Under the pieces are notes generated by a model. That model had not been told where the DNA came from. It saw only the letters and a list, made by a program, of their open reading frames with translations, and made no database searches. A program made the translations under genes and the position numbers. This document shows positions 1 through 11,379 of a stretch of DNA of 64,000 bases, one piece after another. The first letter of the stretch is position 1, and every line of letters begins with the position of its first letter. Source of the stretch: Takakia lepidozioides (Eukaryota; Streptophyta; Takakiopsida; Takakiales; Takakiaceae); NCBI GenBank assembly GCA_030704615.1, contig CM060731.1, forward strand, positions 88,268,756 through 88,332,755, written 5' to 3'.

Positions 1-162
1 GAATTACCTTTACTGTCAGGAGTCCTTCCACCAACTCCTAAGTCAGTGTAACTACTATGCAGTAGATGTTGAAGTCGTACACCTCACTGTGGAGAGGATC
101 GTGGAGTTGTTGAAAGCAGAATGTAGTAACATGGACAACTTCTGCCACATATTCTACTTTTT

Positions 163-1150
163 TTGCCCATAGAACTTGGTCTCATGGGAGGACATTTGGC
201 ATTTCAGAACCTCTTGCAGCGGTACCTCCTGGACCCCATGCATTGTGAGAAGAACTTCTGCGAGAACATTCTGAAGACTATCTTTGGGGAGAAGGATACG
301 ATAAACGTACGAAAGGACATGGAGATTGAAGGGATACGGTCACATCTGTGGCTAAGGCCTGATCCAAATAGACCAGGCAAAGTGCTGATGCCAGCAGCAT
401 CATACGTCCTGACCAAATCAGAGCAAGAGGATTTTTTGAAGACATTGGGAGCCATGAAAGTGCCAACCGGATTCTCGGGTGCTTTCCAAAAGCATGCCAT
501 AAACAAGAAATGGTCGGGGATGAAGTCACATGATCTACACGTGATGATGCAACAGATTTTGCCAGTGTGCATTCGGGGTACGATGGCGCCAGGTCCTCGA
601 ACAGCCATAATGCGTGTAAGTCGAGTGTTTAGGAAGATTTGTGCGAAGGTGTGGGATCCGAGGGACATTACATCGTTGCATGAGGATGTGGCTATGACCC
701 TATGTTTGCTGGAGAAAGAATTCCCTCCATCATTCTTTGACGTCATGACGCACTTGCTAGTGCATCTTGTAGAGGAGTTGCATGTGTGTGGACCCGTAGC
801 CAGCCGGTGGATGTACCCCATGGAGAGGTACATGAAGGATCTGAAGGGGTATGTACGCAACATGGCATGGCCAGAGGGAGTATGGCGGAGGGCTACATCC
901 GCGACGAAGCCCTGGGCTTCATGACAGAGTATATGTCTTCATTTGATGCAATACAACGACGGGTGTGGGACGAGAACGAGGAAGAAGGAGTTGTAGGCGA
1001 GGTCCTAGAAGGTGGTGGAACAAAGTGTGCCATGAGCCCGCGCCTTCGGGATGTGGCACATGATTATGTGCTGAACAACACAACAACCATGACACCATGG
1101 AGACAGTGGGTGCCAACTTACATCCCTCCTGTGCTATTCTTAATGGTCTT
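163..1150 (+). pseudogene. CACTA (En/Spm) transposase relic, DUF4218-like region
   Basis: The reading frame at 163-876 shows the signature of the DUF4218 region that follows the TNP2 transposase domain in plant CACTA elements: an FFDVMTHLLVHLVEE block, then GPV, RWMYPMERYMK and LKGYVRN. The expected continuation, PEG followed by an MAEGYI-type motif and DEALGF, is present but in a different frame. After CCAGAGGG near 878 one base is missing, and the protein continues in the frame of 879-1118. There is no ATG at 163, the upstream part is absent, and the window edge cuts the element. It is therefore a decayed fragment of a cut-and-paste transposase. The family call rests on recognised motifs; no database search was made. 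Confidence 0.72.
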
Positions 1151-1379
1151 TGTATGCTGGAATTACATATATATTGTCACAAGTCATTCCAGCCACTATG
1201 GGAGTGGGATCGTGTACTAACAGGGTGCTTCAGACGACTACAGAGGGTGTTTCGTAGATCTTGGTTGTTGCTTGCAAGTGATTATGAAGTAGGCTGCATC
1301 ACTACAGTGTGCTTGAAAGGACACACACTCTGCATGTGGCATGCATGTACAACACGGTGTTGGTCAGGGGGACTGAGTT

Positions 1380-1600
1380 GCAGCTTCTATTTGGTTTCTG
1401 CCAGAAAGTACGCAGCGGAGAAGGTCCGCTTGAAAACGGAATGGAGTGCATTTGCAAAAGCATGGCGGAGGGGCAGTCGTAGGCGCAGATCCCCGGTGGA
1501 GTACCCCACAACAATGGAGGAGCTGCAGCCCTTTACAGTGTGGGTCAGATCTGCAATTGCAGTGTACGCATCAAAGAACGAGGACCCAGATGAGGGCATG
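1380..1600 (+). pseudogene. possible downstream exon of the CACTA relic
   Basis: An open stretch on the plus strand encodes a basic segment (RKYAAEKVRLKTEW, then AWRRGSRRRRSP) and an acidic tail ending DEGM. A good splice donor (ATG|GTGAGT) follows directly at 1601. It lies downstream of, and on the same strand as, the DUF4218 relic, so it may be a later exon of the same element. I cannot place it in a known domain. It may also be where the CACTA sequence interrupts the minus-strand methyltransferase-like gene, whose last recognisable exon ends at 1649. Confidence 0.3.
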
Positions 1601-1648
1601 GTGAGTCTGTCATTCCCCCCAGGGCTGCTCTTGCGCATTCGTCGTCAC

Positions 1649-4219
1649 CTGTGGAGATTCTCCATCAGATTGCTTTCCTCAAAAAATACAATAAATCCAC
1701 CCCCTACAAGAGTAGAAGCGCCAAATGAAGCGTGGGGAAGTACCTGAAACCACCATGTCATGCGGTTCATCCACATGTCGAATGTGGGGTCAGACAGTTT
1801 GTCGGGTTTGGGGAAGCTCCACATGTCCCTTATACTTTGGGAACCATTCCAGATTTGGAGCCACCGGGTCTGTCCAACCACCTAGCATATTAGTAAGCGC
1901 CAAACACCACAAAAACGAGTTGTTGCCACAACAATTTGGTTAAGAATGTATCACCTTTTCTGTTGCATCCACAGAGGATGTGGCTAGACGATGGAGCTTC
2001 TCCAATGTCATCGTGGGCTTCAGAGCGCGGGAGTAGTGCTTCCCCACCTCCACCAGAAAGTCGGCACCAAGGGCGGGATCAGCTATGGCCACGTACTTTA
2101 CCATCCGTGACTTGTACTTTATGCGGGCCTTCGCCTCCGCAGCTTTGAGATACGATTCCAGTGCTGGGAGGGTTAGTTTCTTCTCCTCTGACTCCATGTA
2201 GAACCTCCGCGCATGTGCCAAATCATGCTGAATTTTCGTCTGTCAAGAATGCGCACATAAGATTAGAAATCCCGGTCAACACTTTTTCTTCTTTTGGGGG
2301 ACTAGAGACAGATTAGGTAAACAAAACAATAAGAGCTTTACCCGAAATATGTAGTCCACCATGGCGTCCATGCTCAGCCTATACCAGGTTCTGTCTGCCT
2401 TTGCCTCCGACTTGCGCAGGAGGTCGGCACTCAGCGAATTGGCAAACTCTTGCACCCCCTGCTTCCGGACGTCCTTCACTCGGAAGAGCATATGGGACAA
2501 GTTGGTGGCAATGAAGGCATTCTCAGTCACCCTGCAGTGCCACATTTCCATCAAACAATACTGAAATGGGAATTTGCAACATATATCAGGATTCGCAATG
2601 AAATGACTTACAAATTGAAAGTCCAAAAGCAAGAGGCGTTGTAACTTACGAGTTGATGTCCGCCATTGCAGCTTTGAGAAGACTGCGATCTTTGGGCCCC
2701 GCAACCTTCAGCACAACACACTCCACGGCGAAATGCCAATCCAGGTCGTTGGGGTGGGCTTCGGCTATGTACTCCATCCATGCCAGGAGGCGATGATTGT
2801 CGTCCCACACGTAAAACATCTTTCCGGACAAGTGCTGGAAAAGAGGATCAGTAGCAATCGATCTCTCGAACTCCTCATTTTGCCTTTGCCAATGGGGACC
2901 CCATTTGTCCACCTCATCGGAAGTGTGGGCACGGGAAGCTCTGTGGTCGTTCTCAATGGAAACGTAAAATGCGGCAGACCCCATTCGATATCCCTCCCGG
3001 AAAGAGAATTTCAGCTTGTCGATATCGCCTGGGAGGGCAGGTCTCACCACCTGCAATGACACCAAGCGGCAAAGGGGAATTCGAAGCTTGGCCGGGTACA
3101 CCATGCCCCCCAGCACCCTGCCAATGTTGCTATGGGTTGCCTCCAACATCTTGGCAGCGGCCAACTTCATATCCGCCTCCGACATGACGTCTGCTGCAGA
3201 GGGGTTCTCCGGCAGGCCACCAGGACCGCCAAATCCAGCCTGTATGCTGCGGGTTTGGGGCCTGGGGATGTCTGGGAGGATGTCATCCTGGTCAGAAAGC
3301 TCCCTGTCGTCCTCCTCAACATGGTCAACCACCGACAGAAGCACCTCCACCACTCTCCCCGTCTCTACTGCCCTCTCCGCGGCTTCACCTCGAACTCCCA
3401 CAATCCGGGCTCTTTGTGGTGTTCTTTCCCCTCCTCCAGTCTCCACCGTATGGGTGATTGCGTGGGCTGCTCCCACCCACGATGGTGTAACCGGTAAGGA
3501 TGCAGCCGCGCTATTGCCTTTTTCTGGTGTCTTGGAGGGATCCAGCTTCTCTGTGCGACCCTCGCTTACGAGAGGTGTCATGTCGTCACCCCTGGCCTCT
3601 TCAGTGGCCTTTTCTCTTGCCTCATGGCTAGCCTTGTGTCTCGCCTGTTCTTTTGCCCTCTCACGGGCTTTCTATTTCTTACTAGGGGTAGCAGCAGGGG
3701 AGGCCTCCAGATCAACCACCTTTGATTGAGGCGATCGGACACCCTCGGACGACCTGGTCCCTCCCCCCTCCGCAGCCTGTGAAGGCTCTCTCACCGGGGA
3801 TTGCATCTGCTTGGCTTTCTTCTTCTTCTTCTTTACGTGGGCGGGCCCTACTGCATGTGCATGAGCTTCCTCCAATAATGGATCTGGTGTCCTCATCCGA
3901 TGGGCTTCACCTGCCATGCCGCCTACACCAACCTCCAGAATACCAACTAAAGAAGCAATATTATGTTTTCCTTCCCGCCCCAAGTTGGGCGATCCAAACA
4001 TGCGAAGCACTACCTTCGATGACTGCTGCCCACTAGCGCTTTTGGAGTGACTGCTCGAGCAGTTGGAGCTATCGATGATACCACCAGTGTGTCGCGCTCG
4101 TCTTCACTCTGACATCCCCAACAATCGTCAGAACCACCATGGCAACCTAAACCACCATTGCAACAATCGTGGACCAACAATGAAAACAAACCCACTGAAT
4201 GCCTAACAATCACACGCAT
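1649..4219 (-). pseudogene. multi-exon gene with ParB/Srx-like and methyltransferase-like segments, copy 1 (broken)
   Basis: Exons on the minus strand, high to low: about 4219-2650, 2560-2342, 2239-1956 and 1869-1649. The introns end in clear GT/AG sites (for example CGG|GTAAAG and TTGACAG|ACG). The first exon starts Ser-rich with a K-rich patch (VKKKKKKAKQ). Further on it carries IPLCRLVSLQVVRP and then FYVWDDNHRLLAWMEYI, which resembles the (D/G)xHR core of ParB/sulfiredoxin-fold domains. Helical exons follow. The last exon (KLSDPTFDMWMN ... GGGFIVFF) resembles the segment around motif IV of beta-class amino-methyltransferases and parallels the exon at 25427-25131. Damage: an in-frame TAG at 3672-3674, a probable frameshift near 4075, and a phase mismatch between exons 1 and 2. 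The part that would carry motif I is missing; CACTA sequence starts at about 1600. The fold assignments are inferences from motif shape. Confidence 0.5.
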
Positions 4220-4850
4220 TGCAAACTATCAATGGTTCACTCAACCAGTAACTTGCGGAAATAAACATGGAAATGTAAGGACGATTTCACAAAAGGGGAA
4301 AACAGGCTTTTCAAGGCACTTGATATGCCTAGACAATCTTCTCAGCCCAGCATGGATTTCCTTCATTTTGAGATGCAACCTGTCATCTACTGCGAAGGTG
4401 TGCAGCCTGTTGCAAATCTCAATGCAGCAACAACCTGGGTCCTTTCTAACCCCTCTTACCTTCATCATTCTTCTCACCAACTCTATGCAATCATGAAGAA
4501 CTATGAAAACAAACTCAATGAATGCCTAAAAATCACATGCAGAAGCAACCTATTCCAGAGCTGCCGGCTTTGCACACGCATTGCAAACTATCAATGGTTC
4601 ACTCAACCAACATGGAAATGTAACAACGATTTCGCAAAAGGGGAAAACAGGCTATTGAAGGCAATTCATATGCCCAGACAATCTTCTCAGCCCAACATGG
4701 ATTTCCTTAATTTTGGGATGCAATCTCTCATCTACTGCGAAGGTGTGCACCCTGTTGCAAATCTCAATGCAGCAACGACCTGGCTCCTTTCTAACCCCTC
4801 TCACCTTCATCATTCTTCTCACCAACTCGATGCAATCATGAACGTCCTCT
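4211..4850. repeat. tandem duplication, ~362-bp offset
   Basis: CACACGCATTGCAAACTATC and the bases after it occur at 4211 and again at 4573. Homology continues through the PPR E-motif fragments to about 4490 and 4850. The copies differ by scattered substitutions and short indels, so the duplication is not recent. Confidence 0.8.
4241..4480 (-). pseudogene. PPR protein E-motif fragment, copy 1
   Basis: The minus-strand frame reads MVRRMMKVRGVRKDPG, CCCIEICNRLHTFAVDDRLH and then KEIHAGLRRLSRHIK. This is the E/E+ region of PLS-class pentatricopeptide-repeat proteins, whose usual pattern is M...GV.K.PG.SWIE, then VH.F...D..HP and a KEI...L..L segment. No upstream PPR repeats are in frame and no DYW domain follows, so it is an isolated C-terminal fragment. 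In plants such proteins act in organelle RNA editing; this piece alone cannot. Confidence 0.65.
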
Positions 4851-4903
4851 TCCACTTCCACTTCCAAGGATGCCACGCTGAAGATGCCAAAACAAAAAAA
4901 CAA
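4652..4903 (-). pseudogene. PPR protein E-motif fragment, copy 2 (tandem duplicate)
   Basis: This second copy of the same PPR E-motif segment reads ELVRRMMKVRGVRKEPG, CCIEICNRVHTFAVDERLHP and KEIHVGLRRLSG. It extends a little further upstream than copy 1 (VEVEEDVHDCIE), as expected of the helix preceding the E motif. It belongs to a direct duplication with an offset of about 362 bp. The frames of both copies remain open, but neither has a gene around it. Confidence 0.62.
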
Positions 4904-4929
4904 AGCGGAGAAGACCGCACATGTTACAG

Positions 4930-5275
4930 AAATGGAAAGAGGAAGGGGCTTGCCTGAGAGTGCTCAGCTTCAGTTGGCGCGGGCTGCGAGCAAGACAAGG
5001 GGATCTCCTGCTGGAGCTTCAGTTTGGCCATGCGAGACGCTGGACGCCGCCCGTAGTATAAAGGCTTCAGTTTGCGGCGAGGTCTGCATGTGGGGTTTCT
5101 CTCAGGAGAGCTATTCTCCACGCGGCATAAGTCCCTGCAAAAGAAAATATCGACAAAAAATGCGTGCGTAGTGGCATCGAGTGGAACTTCATCCACCCGC
5201 CACATCGGGGTTTAGGGTATCCGACGGCGGTAGCACGGAATCAGTGCGGAACGTCCGGTTGAAAACTGACGGCGG
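4930..5275. other. no gene seen
   Basis: This mixed-composition stretch lies between the PPR fragments and the palindrome array. I see no domain, transposon end or RNA gene in it. Confidence 0.5.
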
Positions 5276-5375
5276 ACATTAAATGCGCAATTGCGCTGTT
5301 AAATGGAGGAGTATGGAGGTCGGCTGTAGGCCCCAAGTCGCCCACCCTCCCACACGTTGCATCCTACTTGATCCG

Positions 5376-7185
5376 CTGGATGGAAATTCGGCGCCGGCCG
5401 AGACGTTGTGGACGGATGGAAATTCGGCACCGAATTTCCAGAGGTCGTGTCGGGGGGAGAGGCCGACACCTGGCTGACAGAAAACATCCCTGGATGGAAA
5501 TTCGGCGCCGAATTTCCATCCGAGGCCGCCGTCACTAGGCGTGTCGAGGGGAGAGGCCGGCACCTGGCCGACAGAGTACATCCATCGGATGGAAATTCGG
5601 CGCCGAATTTCCATCCGGGGCCGGTCGGATGAAGTCGGCTCGGGGGAAGAGGCTGGCAGCGGGCCGACAGAGAATATCCACCGGATGGAAATTCGGCGCT
5701 GAATTTCCATCCGATGCCGGCCGGATGTTTGCGTTTGGGGACCCTTCAGGAACAATTTTCTGTCCTTGCATGCAGTTTTACGCATTTTTGGGTCTAATCA
5801 GACACAAAACCTCTAGTTTTGTGGCTGAACTCCACTTTTTGCCACGTTTTTCAAGGAATTCTTGTCTGTTAGAGATAAATTCCTTGCTTCTTTTCCGTCC
5901 CGCTTACTTCCTACATGGAAATTCGTTGCCGAATTTCCATCCGGCCGCGTTCCCGATTACATGCCGAATGGAAATTCGGCGCTGGTTTTTCCATCCTGCA
6001 GGGCACCAGTTTACTTGCAAGATGGAAATTCGGCGCCGGTTTTGCATCGGGCTGCGATATCGCTTACCCGCAGGATGGAAATTCGGCGCCGAATTTCCAT
6101 CTTGCAAGTAAACTGGTGCCCTGCAGGATGGAAAACCGGCGCCGAATTTCCATGCGGGGGATGTTCTCTGTCGGCCAGGTGCTGGCCTCTCCCCCCGAGT
6201 CGACTTCCTGCGAGCGGCCTCGGATGGAAATTCGGCGCCGAATTTCCATCCGAGGATGTTTCCTGTCAGCCAAATGCCGGCCTCTCCGCTTGAGCCGACT
6301 TCATCCGACCGGCCCCGGATGGAAATTCAGCGCCGTTTTTCCATCCGGGGAGGTTTTATGTCGGCCAATTGTTGGCCTCACCCCCCGACACGAGTTCCTT
6401 TGGGGGGCCCCGGATGAAAATTCGGCGCCGAATTTCCATCCGGGGGATGTTCTCTGACGGCCAGATGCCGGCCTCTCCCCCCGAGCCGACTGCATTCGAC
6501 CGGCCCCGGATGGAAAATCGGCGCAGTTTTTCCATCCGAATTTCCATCCGCCAGGTAAGTCGGAGCGCGCCCGGATGGAAATCCGGCGCCGAATTTCCAT
6601 CCTGCAGGTAAGTTGGAGCGCGCCCGGATGGAAATCCGGCGCCGAATTTCCATCCGGGGGATTTTCTCTGTCAAGCAGGTGTCGGCCTTTGATGGAAATT
6701 CGGCGCCGTTTTTCCATCCGGGGGATGTTCTTTGTCGAGCAATTGTGGGCCTCTCCCCCTGAAATGACTTCATCCGGCCGGCCTCCGATGGAAATTCGGC
6801 GCCGTTTTTCCATCCGGGGGATGATCTCAGTCGGCCAGGTGTCAGCCTCTCCCCCCGAGACGACTTCATCCAACGGGCCTCGGATGGAAATTCGGCGCCG
6901 TTTTTCCATCCGGGGGATGTTCTCTGTCGGCCAGGTGTCGGCCTCTCCCCCCGAAACGACTTCATCCAACGGGCCTCGGATGGAAATTCGGCGCCGTTTT
7001 TCCATCCGGGGGATGTTCTCTGTCGGCCAGGTGTCGGCCTCTCCCCCCGAAACGACTTCATCCAACGGGCCTCGGATGGAAATTCGGCGCCGTTTTTCCA
7101 TCCGGGTGATGTTCTATGTCGGCCAGGTGACCGACTCACCTTGGAGACGAAATCGTCCGACCGGCCTCGGATGCAAATTTCGGCG
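5376..7185. repeat. fold-back array of GGCGCC-centred palindromes, ~96-bp period
   Basis: More than twenty copies of a palindrome with core GAAATTCGGCGCCGAATTTC or a close variant occur at roughly 5376, 5417, 5493, 5588, 5683, 5918, 5965, 6020, 6074, 6127, 6222, 6317, 6411, 6506, 6573, 6629, 6692, 6787, 6883, 6979 and 7075, ending near 7170. From 6691 to 7073 the starts are 96 bp apart. The spacers between palindromes read in one orientation at 5.42-5.70 kb and in the opposite orientation at 6.15-7.15 kb, so the whole block is a large inverted repeat around a centre near 5.75-6.1 kb. Right-arm units often keep only the left half of the symmetry, with GGCGCCGTTTTTCC replacing the full right arm. 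Open frames through the array result from the period being divisible by three. Confidence 0.85.
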
Positions 7186-7606
7186 CCGCTGTTGTATGTT
7201 TACTTTTGGCGGCGAGGTTCTGGCACTCAATCTTGTAATCAGACCCACTGGAATGCCACCTCTGTCAGTTCCCTCTGTCCATGGGGAAGGTGCTTGCACG
7301 CTCGCGTCCCCACGCTTCTTGTCAGACGCCGTAATGATTGGTTTGCGCAGCGCATCTGCACAGGTCATATACCTTCTAACTGCATACCATTGGCAGTTAT
7401 TGCGCAAAGGCCAGGGGCCGCATTCCGCAGACAAGGTTCATTAACTCTCTGACAGTGGAATTTCGGGAGAGTGGGCTCCCCGGATTCGTGAATAGGCTTC
7501 GTCGCTTGCAAAAATCGGCCCTGCATTCCTTCCCCTCGCTGCATCCCCCCTTCTCCCAGGGCGCTTGTCCGAACGCCGTCCTGGCAGTCTTGTGTGCACA
7601 ACTCCC

Positions 7607-8326
7607 ATGGCAGAAAACCCGAGCGCTATAGTGTACTGCCCTCCTCACGAGCATAGAGCTACATTTCCGTGCAGAGGGGAGATTTGCCGGGTGATGGAGA
7701 AATATCTCTGCGTTCGATACCACCTGAAACCGGGGTCGGTATTTTTGGAGGAGGAAAGGAAGGATTCAAACGGAGTTGTAGTCGAAAGTATTGTTGTGCT
7801 CCACGATGATTTCGGCGACGACAGGGAATGGCGAGTTCCACCATCGGACAACGTCATATACAGGGCTGTTGGGGACTTCATTTGCCCCCCAAATGCGCCT
7901 TCTATCCTGCCGCCTTCCACGAAACAATCAGCGAATCAGAGAGTGGGTACCTCAAAGAGAGAAGTCCGCAACGAAGTAAATCCAGAGCCGAACCTATCAA
8001 TGAAGAGGAGCGAGAACCGGGTTGTTCACAACCTGTCCGACTCCGACGAGAACATGGAAGTTCCGAGATCATCCTGGAGATCGGGCAAGTCCTCCATGGA
8101 CATCAGCGGACAAGGGAGTCATATTCCCAGCACGAACACAGCAGTTCAATCCATTCTTGAAATTCTGCGAGGGCTTCACTGGAGGGACACCGCTCAGAGC
8201 TGGCTGGGCTGGACTACAGCAAGTTTGCCATTAAATCCGTTACATGTCTTCCCGCCGACGTCGACAGTAATATGTTCTTTGAGTTCCCTCCTCGAACGGA
8301 CTATTCGAGGGCGTCTGGAATGTTGA
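7607..8326 (+). CDS. hypothetical ORF, possible N-terminal part of the MULE
   Basis: An open frame of 240 codons from an ATG at 7607 starts MAENPSAIVYCPP. It contains a compact segment (ICRVMEKYLCVRYHLKPGSV, then VVLHDDFGDDREWRVP) reminiscent of the ubiquitin-like N-terminus of plant MuDR transposases, followed by a low-complexity Ser/Asn-rich tail. It lies on the same strand as, and just upstream of, the MULE transposase relic, so it may be that element's first exon. I do not firmly recognise it. Confidence 0.35.
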   Translation: MAENPSAIVYCPPHEHRATFPCRGEICRVMEKYLCVRYHLKPGSVFLEEERKDSNGVVVESIVVLHDDFGDDREWRVPPSDNVIYRAVGDFICPPNAPSILPPSTKQSANQRVGTSKREVRNEVNPEPNLSMKRSENRVVHNLSDSDENMEVPRSSWRSGKSSMDISGQGSHIPSTNTAVQSILEILRGLHWRDTAQSWLGWTTASLPLNPLHVFPPTSTVICSLSSLLERTIRGRLEC

Positions 8327-8360
8327 CAGATATGGATAGGAAACATGACGGTCATCCTTA

Positions 8361-11196
8361 GTGCGTCACCAAAACCACCAGCATGAAGATGCTCGATGGT
8401 GTGCGGGTGCGCTACGTTGTTTGGGCGCGTTGCGGTGTTTCTCCCCAACTAGCTTCCACTTTAAATCCAGAGGTCATAGGAACGAGACGGATTGGACAAG
8501 CACAACTCATCAACCATTTCGAGCTCAGGAGAAGGTTCCAAACTCCACATTTAAGTGTGCGCATTGCAAAGAACCACCACATTGCATGTGTGTTTGTAAT
8601 GCCAAGCAGTTCTATGTGTTGCACCGTTTTCCTGACCTCACACGAGCTTGCATACACGTTGGTTCCCATTGTCACAAATTGGCGAGGGGGAACTCGCGAG
8701 AGGCTGCCCACGAAGCAGAGTAGCTCGTTCAAGAGGAGGTTAGGTTGAGACCTGGTGCCAAACCCAAATAGATACAGCTGCAGGCCGCCCATAAGATGGC
8801 ATTGGCCAGAATTATGTCGGAAGACGGCTCCGACAGAGTTCCTCTCGATGAGAAGGAAATGGAGGCATTGCTGGAGTCGGTGTCCCACGACTGTTCACCG
8901 AATGTCCGAAACCACATTGTCTCCTGCAAATAGAAAATTGGGCGTGGCTCGGATATGCACTCCATTCTGGAGGTGAAGCGACGATGTGGATATGACTACA
9001 TTCATGGAAGTAGGTTTCCAGGACAAGGGACTGAGGCAGATCGTTGTTTCGTATTCAAAATGTCCACGTGTGGGCCTGGCAGCGGCGTGGAACTGGTCGA
9101 CCGGATGATGAGTGGGGACTTGTCAAACAGTTGGGTCATGTTCGACCATATCAAGCGAATTACAAATCACTAGTAGGTGACAATGGCTGCACATGTCTAC
9201 GACACCCACTGCAGGATGCTAATGACAATTGCTATTTGTGAGATGAAAGGAGAGGACACACAATCGGAGATGCTTCTTTGGCAAGGAATAAACGAACAGA
9301 TGGCCAGGGCGGGATTGCCCCCTCCCAATTTCCGTGGTTTCATGGCGGACAACGCACAAGCAAATTGGGCTGCCATCCGAAGGGTGTACGGGGAAGACCC
9401 CAATGTTCCGATGGAAGGCAAGGAGAGATCTTGTGGGTTCCATTTTCTGCAGAGCTTGTCGCAATACACAACCCGGCTCGTGGCGCCAGATTTCAGAGAG
9501 GAGCACCATTCCATGTGTCTTGCGTGGAAGCGTGCTCCCACCTTGGATGATGCAGAGACACAATTTGCATGTATACGGGCTTGGTGGACAACGTCAGGTG
9601 CTGTAAAGAAATCAGACGAGGGAGCAATGGTCAGTTGGCTAGCATGGTGGCATTATCATTTCCTCCAGTTCGGCGACTATATGCGGGAGGTGAGTTGGAC
9701 AAATTCGCGTCACGTTGAATATTATGCTACTCGTTCTTTATAACTTGCTTGTAACCTCAACATGTGCACGTGCAGGAAATGTGTCTGGACTCCGACACTG
9801 ACATGCCGACAACAAACATGGCCGAATCAGTACATTCTTCCTGGCGTGCCTCCTCTACGGCGCATCTGGTGGACATCCTCACTGCCACAACGGAGGACAT
9901 TGTCAGGTCAATTATGCAGCAATGCAGGTACAACGAGTTCTTGAAAGGGAAACAGTGGGGCTTGGGGCCAGACAGGCAGGAAATGCTGATGCGGACTGCC
10001 TCCAGATCGAAGAATCCTCGCAAGTGAGCGGCAGCCTTGCGAGAGGGCCTTCGGGACACGCCATTGCCTTCGAAGAGGCCAACACTTGGAAGGAGATGTT
10101 CACACCCGTCCAGTGAGACGAAGTCTTGACGAGGCACCTGGCGGAGAAGAGGATTCATGACGAGCTGACAAGAATATTTGCACGCTCCCTCGTGGTCCCG
10201 TGATGTTGCCCGAGGAGGTCTCGTTGAGCACCGCAAGTCCTGCACGTTCAAGATCGTCATCTCCTTTGAGCACAGGGCACGTGCTCGGGGAACATAACAA
10301 GCCATCTGTAGTAACGCAGTACAACATACCCATTGTGGAGACAAGAATGTCGGAGTCACAGTGGAGAATAGCAAGGACATTGCCGGCATTTCAAGGGAAG
10401 TGTTGCGCCATCCGGGTGGATAGGAGAGCACGCTGTGGTGAGATGATTCGGAGGAACCCACACAGTGATGTACTTGCACCTTGTTTCAGCGGCAGATTTT
10501 TGACTCCCACATTCTCTCACGCCACAACGCAGACGTTTTGGTTCTGAAGGCACGACATAATGACCTATGTATTTGGCAAGCCCAAGTACGGGATTCAGGG
10601 AATGCCCGAGCCTCCGGGCGTCTGGCCTGTTGCACCGGGTTGCAACCTCTCTCAGAATGAGGCGGATGCTCTTTCTGCAGCAGGATTTCGAATGGTGCAA
10701 TGCACAGATGTCCCGGCCCACTCGTTTCCAGTTCCTCAGACCCAGCCATTGCAGGCTGCTCCGTCCAGTAGAGACGGATTGGACAATTCTGCACATCCCA
10801 CAATGCGATTCGGAAGAGTGAAGAGACGACACCCTCCCAACAAGTTGAATGAGACTCGGATTGCCAATGCTCTTGGGATGGCTTGCACTATTCAAAGCTC
10901 CGTGGACGTACCCCCACCCGGCCTTGGGCGTGTTTATCGGATGGCAACGGCCGGCTCAGCTGTACGCGACGACGTATACACAATTACGATTGGAGTGGAG
11001 CCGACTTTGCAATTGTACGGACTTCTCGTTGATGGAAGCAAAGAAGGGGTCAAAGCATTATCCGTGCAAGCATCTGTATTACATCTACCTGAAGAGGTTG
11101 AGGATGAACTTGACTATTGATGACTTTATTCATGCACCAGCGTTGAGCGTGAACGAGCTGCACAAACTCCTCCGCCGGGATTCCAAAAATCATTGA
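8361..11196 (+). pseudogene. MULE-like transposase with SWIM zinc finger, broken
   Basis: Pieces of one transposase appear in order on the plus strand. 8500-8723 holds a Cys/His-rich start (FKCAHCKEPPHCMCVC ... TRACIHVGSH). 8955-9165 follows (LEVKRRCGYDYIHGSRFPGQ ... SWVMFDHIKRI). 9180-9743 is the catalytic-core region (FMADNAQANWAAIRRVYG, then RSCGFHFLQSL and IRAWWTTSGA), matching the second catalytic Asp and the C-x-H block of MULE transposases. 9764-10120 and 10560-11196 complete it; the last ends in a SWIM finger (CNCTDF ... KHYPCKHLYYIYL) whose cysteines are in a different frame from the upstream part, indicating an indel near 11007. Stops at about 8768, 8931 and 10025 and several frame changes show it is inactive. 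The minus-strand fragment at 34856-35602 is a homologue of the C-terminal part. Confidence 0.6.
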
Positions 11197-11379
11197 TGGG
11201 GAAAAGGGAATCCACCATATGGATATTTGCAATTGCATTTTTATGCATTAGACTTTGTTTTGCAGTGTAATAAATTGCACCCCAAAACTCCTGGAATGAG
11301 ACAGACAATATTAAAGTGATGTCTTTTAAACACTAGGGACTGTTGGATATCCGTTCACGTCCAGTGGCAATTCAATGTC

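Noticed and set aside
204-863. Minus-strand ORF of 219 residues over the CACTA relic
   Set aside because: Shadow of the plus-strand DUF4218 frame; no domain of its own.
1690-1729. A 40-bp intron in the methyltransferase-like exon 1869-1649
   Set aside because: GT and AG ends exist, but it is too short for a plant intron, and reading through gives the better motif-IV-like strand.
6301-7139. Two minus-strand ORFs of 253-266 residues with a 32-residue repeat (MEKRRRISIRG type)
   Set aside because: They run through the palindrome array. The 96-bp period is divisible by three, so any stop-free unit stays open when repeated.
5376-7185. CRISPR-like regular palindromic repeats
   Set aside because: Spacers are themselves repeated and homologous, units are about 96 bp, there are no cas genes, and the DNA is eukaryotic.
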